Virus record (IMG/VR): IMGVR_UViG_3300026292_000003
Span: 1-64,000 of that record
Source of the DNA: a virus
DNA length: 64,000 nucleotides
Reading direction: 5' to 3' (one strand)
The notes below the pieces were generated by a model. The model ran no database searches. It saw only the letters and a program-made list of their open reading frames with translations, and was not told the origin of the DNA. A program made the position numbers and the translations under genes. Of this stretch, positions 38,691 to 47,869 are shown one piece after another; position 1 is the first letter of the stretch; each line of letters opens with the position of its first letter.

Positions 38691-39575
38691 ATGAACAGAC
38701 CTAAGAGACAGTTCTATTTAACTAACAAGGACTTATTAAAAGAGATTCACAAAAGCAAGATGTCTTATTGCTGGACTAAAAATGAAGACTTTTCTCATTT
38801 TGATATTATTGTAGATGATATTAAAAATCTTAAGAAAAGAACAGTAATGGCTGAAGCAAAACAAAATAGAGCATCTAGGTTGCAAAAACAAGCCCACGAA
38901 GCAGAAGTAATAAGATGGGAACAAGGACTTACAGGTAAAAAAACTAAACCAAGAGTAGCTGATTTTGCAGTAGATGTAAAGAGTATCAAAGATTCTGACG
39001 TTGTAGTCAGAGTGATGACTTTTGATCACGTACCAGAAGAGAATAGAAAAAACAAACCAAAAACAGAAGCAGACCTTCATGCAAAGTGTAACTTTCCTCC
39101 ATTCAAGCATTATGCTAAACAAGATGGAGAATGGGAAGAAGTAGCAAGATCACATTGGGAAGGTGGAGTAGATAATGGTCACTTTAATGTAGGCCATGGA
39201 AAAACTAGCGATAATTTAGCTCGTATGTATATCAAGTTATGCGAAAGATATAGTATGCGTGGTAACTGGCGTGGTTATACATATGTGGATGAAATGCGAG
39301 GACAAGCACTATTGCAACTTGCACAAATAGGATTACAATTTAATGAATTAAAAAGTAATAACCCTTTTGCATATTATACTGCCGCAATTAATAATAGTTT
39401 TACTAGAGTATTAAATTTAGAAAAAAGAAGTCAAAATATTAGAGATGACTTATTAGAAGAAGAAGGATTAAATCCTAGTCACACTAGAACATTCAATGCA
39501 CAATGGGAAGCTGACCAGGAAAGAAGAGAGCAAGAAAAAAATAAACCAATTATACCAAGTCCATTATCAAAGTAG
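38691..39575 (+). CDS. 55: late-transcription sigma factor gp55
   Basis: A 294-residue relative of T4 gp55 (185), with an extra basic, helical N-terminal section. The diagnostic part is near 205-260: YTYVDEMRGQALLQLAQIGLQFNELKS then NPFAYYTAAINNSFTRVLNLEKRSQNIRDDLLEE. This is the sigma region-2-like core that recognises TATAAATA octamers. It should redirect host RNA polymerase to the late promoters seen here. A strong host-type promoter lies upstream; the Shine-Dalgarno sequence is weak. Confidence 0.93.
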   Translation: MNRPKRQFYLTNKDLLKEIHKSKMSYCWTKNEDFSHFDIIVDDIKNLKKRTVMAEAKQNRASRLQKQAHEAEVIRWEQGLTGKKTKPRVADFAVDVKSIKDSDVVVRVMTFDHVPEENRKNKPKTEADLHAKCNFPPFKHYAKQDGEWEEVARSHWEGGVDNGHFNVGHGKTSDNLARMYIKLCERYSMRGNWRGYTYVDEMRGQALLQLAQIGLQFNELKSNNPFAYYTAAINNSFTRVLNLEKRSQNIRDDLLEEEGLNPSHTRTFNAQWEADQERREQEKNKPIIPSPLSK

Positions 39576-39583
39576 GAGACTAA

Positions 39584-40474
39584 ATGATTACAGTAGTTTA
39601 TGGTACTCATAATGGTACCCAAGATAGTATAGCTTGGTGGTTATGTCACTCTCCTTTTAAAACAGTTGGCCCACAGGTTTATGAAGCTTGTTATTTAAAC
39701 AACGAGTGGAATGGATCTCCTAATGGTTGGAATGGCTTAATCATTGATGAAATAAGACACGAAGAACATACAGAATGTCATAGACTTATGGAAAACATAC
39801 GAGGTGATATTATTGCACCAATGCGTAAGTTTGAAAAAGATTATGATATGTTAATATGGAGTAATTTCTTTGGCGGCTTAAAACATACAGATCAAAAAAT
39901 AGACTGCGATAAACTTATTATATGTGACGAAGACAGATATGAAGATACGTTTCATTATGTAATTACTCATGCATTTAGACCAATAGTAGACAAAAAGAGA
40001 ATAGATGATCAGAGTGAAATATGGTGGATGGATCATAAACTAGTAAATGGTAATGTTACAGATAATTGGAAACAAGTATGGTATGACAGTTACCATCAAC
40101 AGATGCACGATGAATTTCAAAAAGGTAACTTGGTATATATGTGGCAATTAAATTATATGCATTGGGATGTGAATAGTTTAGTTACCGGTAATAATATAAA
40201 ACCAAAACTTGAACCTGCTGATAATTTAAAAAGATTATTATATGAAAAAATAATTGACCGTCACTGGCCAAATAGAACAGACAGAACACTATGGGCTAAT
40301 CCGGGTGCGTTGTATATAAGAGACCCAAAATGGTTTGACAATGATACAATGATACTTGATTATTTAGAAATTGATAAAAGTGAAAAACTTACAGAAACAC
40401 TTGACAAATACAAATATGAGTATACAATAAGACGTGACTGGTTTGATTCATTAGTTAAGAAAACCTTAAGCTAG
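39584..40474 (+). CDS. hypothetical protein (296 aa)
   Basis: A soluble 296-residue protein with high Trp and His content. I do not recognise a fold. It lies eight nt after gp55 and eight nt before gp47, so it is part of the same transcript. AGGAG precedes its start. A role in transcription or recombination is possible only by association. Confidence 0.65.
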   Translation: MITVVYGTHNGTQDSIAWWLCHSPFKTVGPQVYEACYLNNEWNGSPNGWNGLIIDEIRHEEHTECHRLMENIRGDIIAPMRKFEKDYDMLIWSNFFGGLKHTDQKIDCDKLIICDEDRYEDTFHYVITHAFRPIVDKKRIDDQSEIWWMDHKLVNGNVTDNWKQVWYDSYHQQMHDEFQKGNLVYMWQLNYMHWDVNSLVTGNNIKPKLEPADNLKRLLYEKIIDRHWPNRTDRTLWANPGALYIRDPKWFDNDTMILDYLEIDKSEKLTETLDKYKYEYTIRRDWFDSLVKKTLS

Positions 40475-40482
40475 GAGAATGA

Positions 40483-41505
40483 ATGTTTTTTGAAAAAGCA
40501 ATGATGTTTACCGATATTCATTTCGGTATGAAAAATAATAGTAGGCATCACAATCAAGACTGTGAAGACTTTATTATATGGATGATTGATGAAGCTAAGA
40601 AAAGAGGCATAAAAAAATGTTTCTTCTTAGGTGATTGGCATCATAATCGAGCAAGTATTAACGTTAGTACGTTAAACTATACAACAAGTAATTTACGTAG
40701 GCTAAATGATAACTTTGAACAAGTTATTATGATTACTGGTAATCACGATCTCTATTATAGAGAGAAACGTGAAATCCATAGTTTGTCTATGATTGAAGAT
40801 TTTAAAAATATAACCATGATTAATGACAAACCATTAATAGAAGGTGATGTAGCATTTATTCCTTGGTTATGTGATGATGAATGGAAAAGTTTAAGAAAAA
40901 TTAAATGCAAATATATGTTTGGTCACTTTGAGTTACCAAAGTTTCTTATGAATGCATTAGTTGAAATGCCTAACACAGGTGGATTGCAAGTAGAAGATTT
41001 AGCTGGTCCTGAATTAGTATTCAGTGGTCACTTTCATAAAAGACAGCAAATGAACAATGTAGTTTATATGGGAAATGCTTTCCCACACAACTATGCAGAT
41101 GCCTGGGACGACGATAGAGGTGCTATGATATTAGATTGGTCTGGAAATATGGAATATTTAAAATGGCCAGATGCACCAAAATATAGAACATTATCATTGA
41201 GTAAACTTATTGATGATCCAGACAAGTATCTTTCAGATAAAACATATTGTAGGGTTACACTAGACGTTGGTATAACATATGAAGAAGCAAACTTTATTAA
41301 AGAAACGTTTGCTAAACAATATAATTTAAGAGAGATAGCTCTTATGCCAAGTAAAAAAGAAGAACATACAAATGATTGGAACAAGGGTGTAGATATACAA
41401 GTAGAGAATGTTGATCAAATTGTTTTAAATCAATTAGAATCAGTACAAAGCGATACAATCAAAAAAGAATTATTAGTAGACATATACAGAGGGCTTGAAC
41501 GATAA
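40483..41505 (+). CDS. 47: recombination nuclease subunit gp47 (Mre11/SbcD-like)
   Basis: A 340-residue metallophosphoesterase. D11-I-H13, G50-D51-W-H, G86-N87-H88-D89 and a later GHFH are the metal-binding set of Mre11/SbcD nucleases. With gp46 it resects DNA ends for recombination-dependent replication and can degrade host DNA. AGGAG precedes the ATG. The stop is one nt before the gp46 ATG. Length matches T4 gp47 (339). Confidence 0.95.
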   Translation: MFFEKAMMFTDIHFGMKNNSRHHNQDCEDFIIWMIDEAKKRGIKKCFFLGDWHHNRASINVSTLNYTTSNLRRLNDNFEQVIMITGNHDLYYREKREIHSLSMIEDFKNITMINDKPLIEGDVAFIPWLCDDEWKSLRKIKCKYMFGHFELPKFLMNALVEMPNTGGLQVEDLAGPELVFSGHFHKRQQMNNVVYMGNAFPHNYADAWDDDRGAMILDWSGNMEYLKWPDAPKYRTLSLSKLIDDPDKYLSDKTYCRVTLDVGITYEEANFIKETFAKQYNLREIALMPSKKEEHTNDWNKGVDIQVENVDQIVLNQLESVQSDTIKKELLVDIYRGLER

Positions 41506-41506
41506 T

Positions 41507-43282
41507 ATGTTAAAAATTAAAAACATCACCGTAAAAAACTTTATGAGTGTGGGTAATGTCACACAGGCTGTTCATTTTGATAAACACGGCCTTACACTTG
41601 TACTAGGTAATAACATTGATTTAGGTGGAGATGGTTCACGTAATGGTACAGGTAAAACAACAATTATTAATGCGTTAAGTTATGCGTTATATGGCAATGC
41701 ACTTTATAATATTAAAAAAGATAATCTAGTTAACAAAACTAACAACAAAGCAATGATGGTTACTGTTGACTTTGAAAAAGATGGTATAGCATATAGAATC
41801 GAAAGAGGGCGTAAGCCAAATACATTTAGATTTTTAGTAAACAATCAAGATACAACAGAAGGTATCACTGATGAGATGCAAGGCGAGGGTAGACAAAGCC
41901 AAGCAGTAATTGAACAACACTTGGGTATGACTCATACAATGTTTAAACACATTGTGGCTCTTAACACATATACAGATCCTTTTTTAAGTATGAGAGCAAA
42001 CGATCAACGTGAAATGATTGAACAGTTATTAGGTATTACAAAGTTAAGTGAGAAAGCAGACATACTAAAAGAACTTTCAAAGAATACCAGAGACAAAATT
42101 ACAGAAGAAACATATAAAATAAAAGGTATAGAAGAAGCTAACGAAAGAATTAATAGCAGTATTAAAGATTTAGAACGTAGACAAACACAATGGACACTAA
42201 AACGTGATCAACGTTTAGATGAATCTAAACAAGAAATACAAGTGTTAGAACATATTGATATTGATAAAGAATTACAAGCTCATGAAGATTTTACAAAGTT
42301 TACAGAAAAGAGAAATCAAATTGATACACTAAACGCAGAAATTGCTAAACTTGTTACTGCTATTGAACGTGAAACAAAACGTAGAGACAAAGCACAACAA
42401 GATTTAGATCATGCAAAAGATCATAAGTGTTATGCGTGTGGGCAAGAAATACACGACGAGCAACACGATAAAATTGTTACTGCAAAAACTGAAGCAGTAA
42501 ATGAATGTCAAGAGATTATTAACGAAGACGAAAAGTTATTAAAAGATTACAAAGCAGGATTAGAACAAATTGGGGAACTTGGTGATTCTCCTAGAACGGA
42601 ATATAATAGTTTACAAGAAGCATATGAACATCAAAATAAAATTAAAGAATTGAAATATGATTTAACAAATGCAGAAAACGAAGTTAATCCTTATGCAGAA
42701 CAAATTGAATCACTTAAAGCAACAGGATTACAAGAAGTTGATTGGGCAGAAGTAAACAGATTAACAGAATTAAAAGAACACCAAGACTTTTTAATGAAGC
42801 TACTTACAAACAAAGATAGTTTCATACGTAAAAAGATTATTGAACAAAACTTGCAGTTCTTAAACACAAGGCTTGAATATTATATTACAAGACTTGGACT
42901 ACCACACGAAGTACAGTTTCAAAGTGACTTAACAGTTACAATTACACAACTAGGTCAAGACTTAGACTTTGATAATTTAAGTAGAGGTGAACGTAATAGA
43001 CTTATACTTGGATTAAGCTGGAGTTTTAGAGATGTATTTGAAAGTATGAATCATCCTATTAACTTATTATGTATTGACGAACTTGTTGATAGTGGTATGG
43101 ATACTATCGGAGTAGAGAGTGCATTAGGTATTCTTAAAAAGATGGAAAGAGATAGAGGCAAGAATGTATTACTAGTTTCTCATAGAGATGAGTTAGTAGG
43201 TAGAGTAGGTAGTGTGCTTCAGGTTGTAAAAGAAAATGGGTTTACTACATTTAATACCGAGATAGAAGTAATTGACGCATAA
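41507..43282 (+). CDS. 46: recombination ATPase subunit gp46 (Rad50/SbcC-like)
   Basis: A 591-residue SMC-like ATPase, partner of gp47. Walker A GSRNGTGKTT (43-52), ABC signature LSRGER (about 491) and Walker B LLCIDE (about 520) form the head. A coiled coil surrounds the zinc-hook C308-Y-A-C311. The ATG at 41507 is used rather than an in-frame TTG within gp47 at 41495. Length is close to T4 gp46 (560). It shares a base with the next gene. Confidence 0.95.
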   Translation: MLKIKNITVKNFMSVGNVTQAVHFDKHGLTLVLGNNIDLGGDGSRNGTGKTTIINALSYALYGNALYNIKKDNLVNKTNNKAMMVTVDFEKDGIAYRIERGRKPNTFRFLVNNQDTTEGITDEMQGEGRQSQAVIEQHLGMTHTMFKHIVALNTYTDPFLSMRANDQREMIEQLLGITKLSEKADILKELSKNTRDKITEETYKIKGIEEANERINSSIKDLERRQTQWTLKRDQRLDESKQEIQVLEHIDIDKELQAHEDFTKFTEKRNQIDTLNAEIAKLVTAIERETKRRDKAQQDLDHAKDHKCYACGQEIHDEQHDKIVTAKTEAVNECQEIINEDEKLLKDYKAGLEQIGELGDSPRTEYNSLQEAYEHQNKIKELKYDLTNAENEVNPYAEQIESLKATGLQEVDWAEVNRLTELKEHQDFLMKLLTNKDSFIRKKIIEQNLQFLNTRLEYYITRLGLPHEVQFQSDLTVTITQLGQDLDFDNLSRGERNRLILGLSWSFRDVFESMNHPINLLCIDELVDSGMDTIGVESALGILKKMERDRGKNVLLVSHRDELVGRVGSVLQVVKENGFTTFNTEIEVIDA

Positions 43283-43707
43283 TGATAGATTGGACTTACA
43301 AAGGTGAAGTGGTAACAGAAATTCCAACAGGCGTTGAAGGATTTGTATATTTAATTACAAATACTACAAATAATAAAAAGTATATAGGTAAGAAGTTAGC
43401 AAAGTTTAAAACAACTAAACCACCTCTTAAAGGTAAAAAGAATAAAAGACGTGGAACAAAAGAAAGTGATTGGAGGGACTATTGGGGTTCTTCAGATCAT
43501 TTAAATGCTGATGTATTAAAGCTGGGTGAAGATAAGTTTACCAAAGAAATACTGCATTATTGTCCTAGTAAAGGCGTGTTAAGCTATATGGAAGCAAAAG
43601 AACAGTTTGATCGTAAAGTACTAGAAACAGACGAATACTACAATGGAATCATTAATGTAAGAGTAGGAAGTTCAAAAATTCTTACAGAACATCTGAAAAA
43701 AGGTTGA
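43282..43707 (+). CDS. GIY-YIG endonuclease
   Basis: A 141-residue nuclease: GFVYLITNTTNNKKYIGK carries the GIY-YIG pair (as VYL/YIG), followed by a basic Lys/Arg tract and a conserved-looking Arg and Glu. It overlaps the gp46 stop by one base. Such genes are often homing endonucleases beside conserved genes. The DNA immediately downstream is the structured noncoding region, so an intron link was considered, but no intron core was found. No separate DNA-binding domain is evident. Confidence 0.82.
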   Translation: MIDWTYKGEVVTEIPTGVEGFVYLITNTTNNKKYIGKKLAKFKTTKPPLKGKKNKRRGTKESDWRDYWGSSDHLNADVLKLGEDKFTKEILHYCPSKGVLSYMEAKEQFDRKVLETDEYYNGIINVRVGSSKILTEHLKKG

Positions 43708-43732
43708 CAATGTTATCAATCTTTGTTATATT
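43704..43732 (+). promoter_or_regulatory. sigma70-type promoter of structured RNA
   Basis: TTGACA (43704-43709), 17-bp spacer, TATATT (43727-43732). It overlaps the last codons of the GIY-YIG gene and points into a gene-free stretch, so the product should be an RNA starting near 43739. Confidence 0.78.
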
Positions 43733-43738
43733 ATTGAA

Positions 43739-44225
43739 AATTGGGGTTTTTAACGCATAAACCAGCGAATAATTAAAACATCATATAATTACAAGTAACA
43801 ATTCCCAATAAAAAGCAAAACAGACTTAAAGTCAGACAATTACCGGCAAAACATTTCAATACTAATATAGGCATCAAGGCTCCGTTTGGTCGTCATAAGT
43901 CGACTCACCTTGAGGTCACGTTTCACGTGATCGGATTCTGGTGTTGCCAAAAAACGTCAATGCACTGATTTGACAAATCAAAAAGATCAAGCTCTCCTGA
44001 CACTTGGAACTTGAGGATAGTCCGAAGTTGATAATATAGCAACGGATGTTTCTGCGTTAGTAAAGCAGTATGTAATAAGGGTACCGCGTAACCGCCCTTC
44101 CTAGGTGCTAATCTAGGTTTACTATATTATTGTGTGTATGCTTCTCGGTGAAGAACATTATTTACACTTGGCCTGCGGAAGGCGAAGTGTGAATAAAACA
44201 TCTGGTGAAGTAGCAAGTATTCTAC
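43739..44225 (+). ncRNA. large structured noncoding RNA of unknown class
   Basis: No convincing protein gene lies in 43708-44351, but helices are dense: ATTGGG/CCCAAT (43740-43745 with 43804-43809), GACT-TAA-AGTC (43823-43833), CAAGG/CCTTG (43875-43879 with 43908-43912), GTCACG/CGTGAT (43915-43931), and TGATTT-GAC-AAATCA (43966-43980). A 9-bp closing stem (44031-44039 with 44122-44130) encloses three hairpins. A 9-bp hairpin with inner GCCT/AGGC (44161-44193) follows, then AGTAG/CTACT. The 3' end is uncertain. No match to tRNA, tmRNA, RNase P or group I core was established. Confidence 0.6.
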
Positions 44226-44228
44226 TAA

Positions 44229-44237
44229 CATAAATAC
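44229..44237 (+). promoter_or_regulatory. late-type promoter octamer
   Basis: CATAAATAC at the end of the structured RNA, about 115 nt before the likely ATG at 44352. The leader made from it contains two perfect hairpins, GTTTGAC-GCA-GTCAAAC (44284-44300) and TGATGTC-GTA-GACATCA (44309-44325). Confidence 0.5.
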
Positions 44238-44351
44238 TATTACAAAATTTTGCTTTTCTAGACAGCGATAGCTAATACATCGAGTTTGACGCAGTCAAAC
44301 GAAGATGGTGATGTCGTAGACATCAATTACCTGACAAGCAAGAAAGAAACA

Positions 44352-44810
44352 ATGAACTTCGACGACTTTATTAACAAATTCATACAATGGACTGAAGATA
44401 CGATAGAAAAGCCTCGTTCTGACTTAGATGCCCAACCTATATGTCCATTTGCACGTAAAGCCAGATTGCAAAAGAAAATCCAGTTCTTGGATGCACGTAA
44501 ATCCCTAGATGAAATAAAAACGTTTGATAAAGAAAACTTTGAGATTGGTATTGCCTGGTTAGGTGATATAGATGACATTAGTCCTGTAGAAAAATTTTGC
44601 GAAGAACATATGGAAGCCAATCCTGACTTATTACTTTTTACAAGTACACGTAATAGTGGACACTTTGCAAAAAACTTTACGGATTGTGTGTTTGTTCAAT
44701 TAAAAGGTGATATACTTAAGAAACGTAAGTATTTAAAAACTACTAATTATTATGATAATTGGCCTGCAGAGTATTATAAATTAATTACCGGCGACCAGAA
44801 GCCTGTTTAG
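44352..44810 (+). CDS. hypothetical protein (152 aa)
   Basis: A soluble 152-residue protein. The conserved-looking stretch is QPICPFARKARLQKKIQF, and the C-terminal half contains LLLFTSTRNSGHFAKNF. No domain is recognised. The ATG at 44352 is preferred to a TTG at 44286, because that extension runs through two perfect hairpins. The Shine-Dalgarno sequence is weak. The gene ends 26 nt inside the gp51-like gene on the other strand. Confidence 0.55.
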   Translation: MNFDDFINKFIQWTEDTIEKPRSDLDAQPICPFARKARLQKKIQFLDARKSLDEIKTFDKENFEIGIAWLGDIDDISPVEKFCEEHMEANPDLLLFTSTRNSGHFAKNFTDCVFVQLKGDILKKRKYLKTTNYYDNWPAEYYKLITGDQKPV

Positions 44811-45063
44811 TTTGCTTGTTCAATTCCTCAATCCTATTATTCATTCTATCAACTAATAACTTTATACTGTTCACAGGCATAGTCATTATGTCTTGATAAC
44901 TGAAAGAACCTTCAGATCGAATTACTATGTCGATATAGTTTGATTCAGTCTTGTCGTGATCTTTGTTATAACGTTCAACAATTTTAATAATTTCTTCGGG
45001 TTGACGAGAAGCTATCAACCCACGAAAAAATTTGCAATATCCAAGTCCACACCAGTTTTCCAT
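44785..45063 (-). CDS. baseplate hub assembly protein, gp51-like
   Basis: A 92-residue, mainly helical, basic protein (FRGLIASRQPEEIIKIVERY, then SYQDIMTMPVNSIKLLVDRMNN). It follows gp26 with a 49-nt overlap, the position of gp51, the T4 hub-assembly catalyst, next to gp26. Sequence identity to gp51 is not clear enough to be certain. The ATG inside gp26 is the only plausible start other than a TTG at codon 16. Confidence 0.5.
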   Translation of the reverse strand: MENWCGLGYCKFFRGLIASRQPEEIIKIVERYNKDHDKTESNYIDIVIRSEGSFSYQDIMTMPVNSIKLLVDRMNNRIEELNKQTKQASGRR

Positions 45064-45842
45064 TCATGTTGACATTCTTGACACTTTGCGTTAAACGCAG
45101 TTTCAAGACCTGATTCGCTGAGTTCTTCAACTTTAGCTTTTATTAGATCATAATCTTTTTTGGTTATATTTTGTAACCATTCTTTGATCATTTCTTTATC
45201 AACGATTGCTTCTCCGTTTGCATTAACACTACTAATACTGTTAGTGATTAAAGCAACTGTAAGTTCTGCAATCTCTACAAATGTTTTACCAAACAACTCT
45301 TGCCTTGCCTGGTCATCTAATTTTGCGTCAGCTAAACTAGCAATCATTTTTTGCTGTTTAATTTGTTGTACTTGCAATGTAGTTCTGTCATTTAATGTAT
45401 AAGGATTACAAGTAACTTTAATGTCGTCTTGTATAATACATTCTTGATCTGAACTAGTTGACTTTGTGTTAGATAACATAGCACTTGCGTCAAGTGTTAA
45501 TTGATTTTGGTGTTCGCATTTAGGACACTTAACATCAATGTCAACGTCCTTGCCGAAACTTGCCTGTCTAATCCCAACTAGTATGACTAATAAATCACTG
45601 ACCGGCATATCGTTTGGATTTTGAATATCCGGACAACAACTTTTAATCAAACTTACTGTGGCTTCTCCGTTAAACAGAGCATCCGGTGTCTTGGTTATAA
45701 GTTCATCCCTTGCTGTCATCGCATATACTGCCAGTTCGTTATCTGCTGAAAGTTTTGGTTTATCCTTATAGAATCTACCGCCACTTGGCAATGTAACGTA
45801 CATATTAGGCTTTCGATATGCTTGAATTAATGGGTTTGTCAT
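45015..45842 (-). CDS. 26: baseplate hub protein gp26-like
   Basis: A 275-residue protein. MTNPLIQAYRKPNMYVTLPSGG at the start, then a zinc-ribbon pair (CPKCEHQN near 128, CQECQHEW near 260), identify the marine gp26 type of hub-assembly protein. The ATG at 45842 has GGAG 6 nt upstream; an earlier ATG at 45863 does not. A perfect TATAAATA octamer on the minus strand (45910-45917) lies upstream. Confidence 0.75.
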   Translation of the reverse strand: MTNPLIQAYRKPNMYVTLPSGGRFYKDKPKLSADNELAVYAMTARDELITKTPDALFNGEATVSLIKSCCPDIQNPNDMPVSDLLVILVGIRQASFGKDVDIDVKCPKCEHQNQLTLDASAMLSNTKSTSSDQECIIQDDIKVTCNPYTLNDRTTLQVQQIKQQKMIASLADAKLDDQARQELFGKTFVEIAELTVALITNSISSVNANGEAIVDKEMIKEWLQNITKKDYDLIKAKVEELSESGLETAFNAKCQECQHEWKTGVDLDIANFFVG

Positions 45843-45885
45843 TAGTTTCTCCAATTTATACATTATAGTATACTTTAATGAATAC

Positions 45886-45894
45886 CATAAATAC
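45886..45894 (+). promoter_or_regulatory. late-type promoter octamer (tape-measure-like genes)
   Basis: CATAAATAC about 50 nt before the 641-residue gene. It faces the minus-strand TATAAATA at 45910-45917, so the two transcripts should overlap at their 5' ends. Confidence 0.55.
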
Positions 45895-45909
45895 TGTATA
45901 TTACAAGTG

Positions 45910-45917
45910 TATTTATA
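45910..45917 (-). promoter_or_regulatory. late-type promoter octamer (gp26 operon)
   Basis: Minus strand TATAAATA, exactly the T4 late consensus, about 68 nt before gp26. Confidence 0.55.
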
Positions 45918-45943
45918 CGAATTAAAACACCAGAAAATGAGCT

Positions 45944-47869
45944 ATGCAAGAATATTTTGATAACCTAGTAAAAAACTACCCTTGGGCAACCGAGGAAACG
46001 TTAGAAATGTTAAATTCGGAATTAACCGAAGGTAATATGACTATCGCAAAAGTAGCGGCAATAATAGGTGATGGCTCAAAAGCCGTACAAGTTGATAGAG
46101 CAAAAAACAAATCAAGTGACGCAAAAAAGAAAGCAAAAACTGCTCAACAACACGTAGAAGGTGGTTTAAAAGAAACTAGTGGTATGCTAAAGAAAGTTAT
46201 GAGTAATGCTGAACCAGCCAATGCTATAGCAGAATTATCACACGAAGTATCTAAGATATTATATAATGCAGGTGCTACAGTTGGTAACTTTTTAGGACCA
46301 GCGGCAGGTAAAATTGGAAAAGGTGTACAGATGGCAACTAAAGCAGGTGGGTACGCAATGGTAACTGCAACAGGTCTTGGAGTAATTTATGCAAAACTTT
46401 TAACAGAGCAAGACAAGTATGCAAGACAATTAATTAATTATGGTTCAGTAGTTTCTGATGTTGACTTATATACAACCTTAAGATCTTCTATAAGAGGATT
46501 AGGTATGGGTTTTAAAATGTATGCAGATGTTACAGAATCAGCATTACCATTTATTATAGCATCAGAAGGAGATGTGTTTAAAGGACAAATAGCATTGTCG
46601 CAATTTTTACAAGATATTAATAACAATGAAGCATTTAGTGATTTTGGAATGACTATACAACAACAGTCACAGTTTATGGCACAAGAAGCAGAGACACTTT
46701 ATCAGTTAGGTGAACTTGATAAGATGGATCAAAAAGGACAGAGTACTATAATTAATGCATTTGAAGGTGCAAATAAGTTAGGATTGTTTATGGCAGATAG
46801 TTTAGGACAATCACGTATGGATACTCTTAAATTAAGAGAAGAAGCACGTACTACTTTTGATCTAACAACTGGTCTATTACAAAATGCTCAGTTTATAAAT
46901 GAAAACCTTGGCGAACAAGCATCAGCTAATATACAGGCGGCAACAGGATATTTTGCACCATTGATGCAGGCAACGTTTGGGGACGAGTTTAGAGAAGCCT
47001 TTCAAAAATCAGTAGAAGGTACAGTAGGAGATATATCTTTTGATCAGGACGCAATGAACAACATTCCACAAGAGTTTAAAGAAAAATTACAAACACTAGG
47101 ACCAGGTGTTTTACAAATGTATGAGAAAATGGTAGAAGATACTGCTACAGGAAAAATTGCAACACCAGCTGAAGCAGTAAGAAGACAACAAGAATTTGTT
47201 AAGTTAATAGAAAAACAGGCTAGAAAGTTAGGAGGAGATAGTGAGTTATTTAATTGGGTTAATACAATAATATCACAAGCAAAAGTAATTCCAGATTCTT
47301 TCTATACAGCAGATCCAGATGAAATAACAGATCCTGATTATTACAAAAGTATAACCGAAGGTGCAGATTCTTCTATTGATGCAATAGATCAATTCTCAGT
47401 AACATTTCAAAATATACAAGAAGTGTTAACACCAGGATTTGGTACTATAGGAAAATCAGCAGATTTTTTAACAAAGAACTTATTAAGATTTGGTGGTGCA
47501 GTAAGTGGATTCTTTGGAGGAAGTGAATCTTTTAATAAAATTTATAATGAAGAAGTGCAACAACAAATTAATGATCATTTAGCAGTAGTAACAGAGAAAA
47601 ATATAGATGCAACAATACAAGCGGCATCGGCTAATATAGATAACTTTAAAAAACAAAAAGAACAACTGTTAGAAGATGTAGAGACAGCTAAAAATGAGTC
47701 AGAAGATGGAACACTATCTGCAGATGATCAAGCAATAGTTGATCAAAACCTAAGAGTATTAGACGAACAACTAAATCAATATAGAAATTATCATAAACAA
47801 TTATTAGAGAAGAAAAAACAATTTGCTATGAAAGAAGCTGAAACAGACGGAATGGAGACTGGAGACTAA
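45944..47869 (+). CDS. tape-measure-like tail protein (641 aa)
   Basis: A 641-residue, Ala/Gln/Glu-rich helical protein with a hydrophobic stretch around residues 115-150 and a charged coiled-coil C-terminus, the pattern of tape-measure proteins. Its N-terminal YPWATEETLEML resembles AWATETTLVAM of the following gene, so the two look like tandem paralogues. T4 gp29, the tape measure/hub protein, is about 590 residues. Probably fills the tail tube and sets its length; inferred. Confidence 0.55.
   Translation: MQEYFDNLVKNYPWATEETLEMLNSELTEGNMTIAKVAAIIGDGSKAVQVDRAKNKSSDAKKKAKTAQQHVEGGLKETSGMLKKVMSNAEPANAIAELSHEVSKILYNAGATVGNFLGPAAGKIGKGVQMATKAGGYAMVTATGLGVIYAKLLTEQDKYARQLINYGSVVSDVDLYTTLRSSIRGLGMGFKMYADVTESALPFIIASEGDVFKGQIALSQFLQDINNNEAFSDFGMTIQQQSQFMAQEAETLYQLGELDKMDQKGQSTIINAFEGANKLGLFMADSLGQSRMDTLKLREEARTTFDLTTGLLQNAQFINENLGEQASANIQAATGYFAPLMQATFGDEFREAFQKSVEGTVGDISFDQDAMNNIPQEFKEKLQTLGPGVLQMYEKMVEDTATGKIATPAEAVRRQQEFVKLIEKQARKLGGDSELFNWVNTIISQAKVIPDSFYTADPDEITDPDYYKSITEGADSSIDAIDQFSVTFQNIQEVLTPGFGTIGKSADFLTKNLLRFGGAVSGFFGGSESFNKIYNEEVQQQINDHLAVVTEKNIDATIQAASANIDNFKKQKEQLLEDVETAKNESEDGTLSADDQAIVDQNLRVLDEQLNQYRNYHKQLLEKKKQFAMKEAETDGMETGD

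Noticed and set aside
44010-44270. Resemblance to RNase P RNA (GAGGATAGTCC near 44011, a stem enclosing three hairpins)
   Set aside because: The matching conserved 3' segment (ACAGAA...GGCTTA) is absent; GACAGCGATAGCTAA is too different, and the P4 pairing could not be built.
43739-44285. Group I intron or tmRNA
   Set aside because: No paired P7/S-element, no T-arm with TTCRA loop, no Ala-type acceptor and no tag frame ending in ALAA were found; the exons of a split gene are not visible.
44286-44351. TTG-initiated extension of the 152-residue gene
   Set aside because: It runs through two perfect 7-bp hairpins, lacks a Shine-Dalgarno sequence and adds a non-conserved-looking tail.
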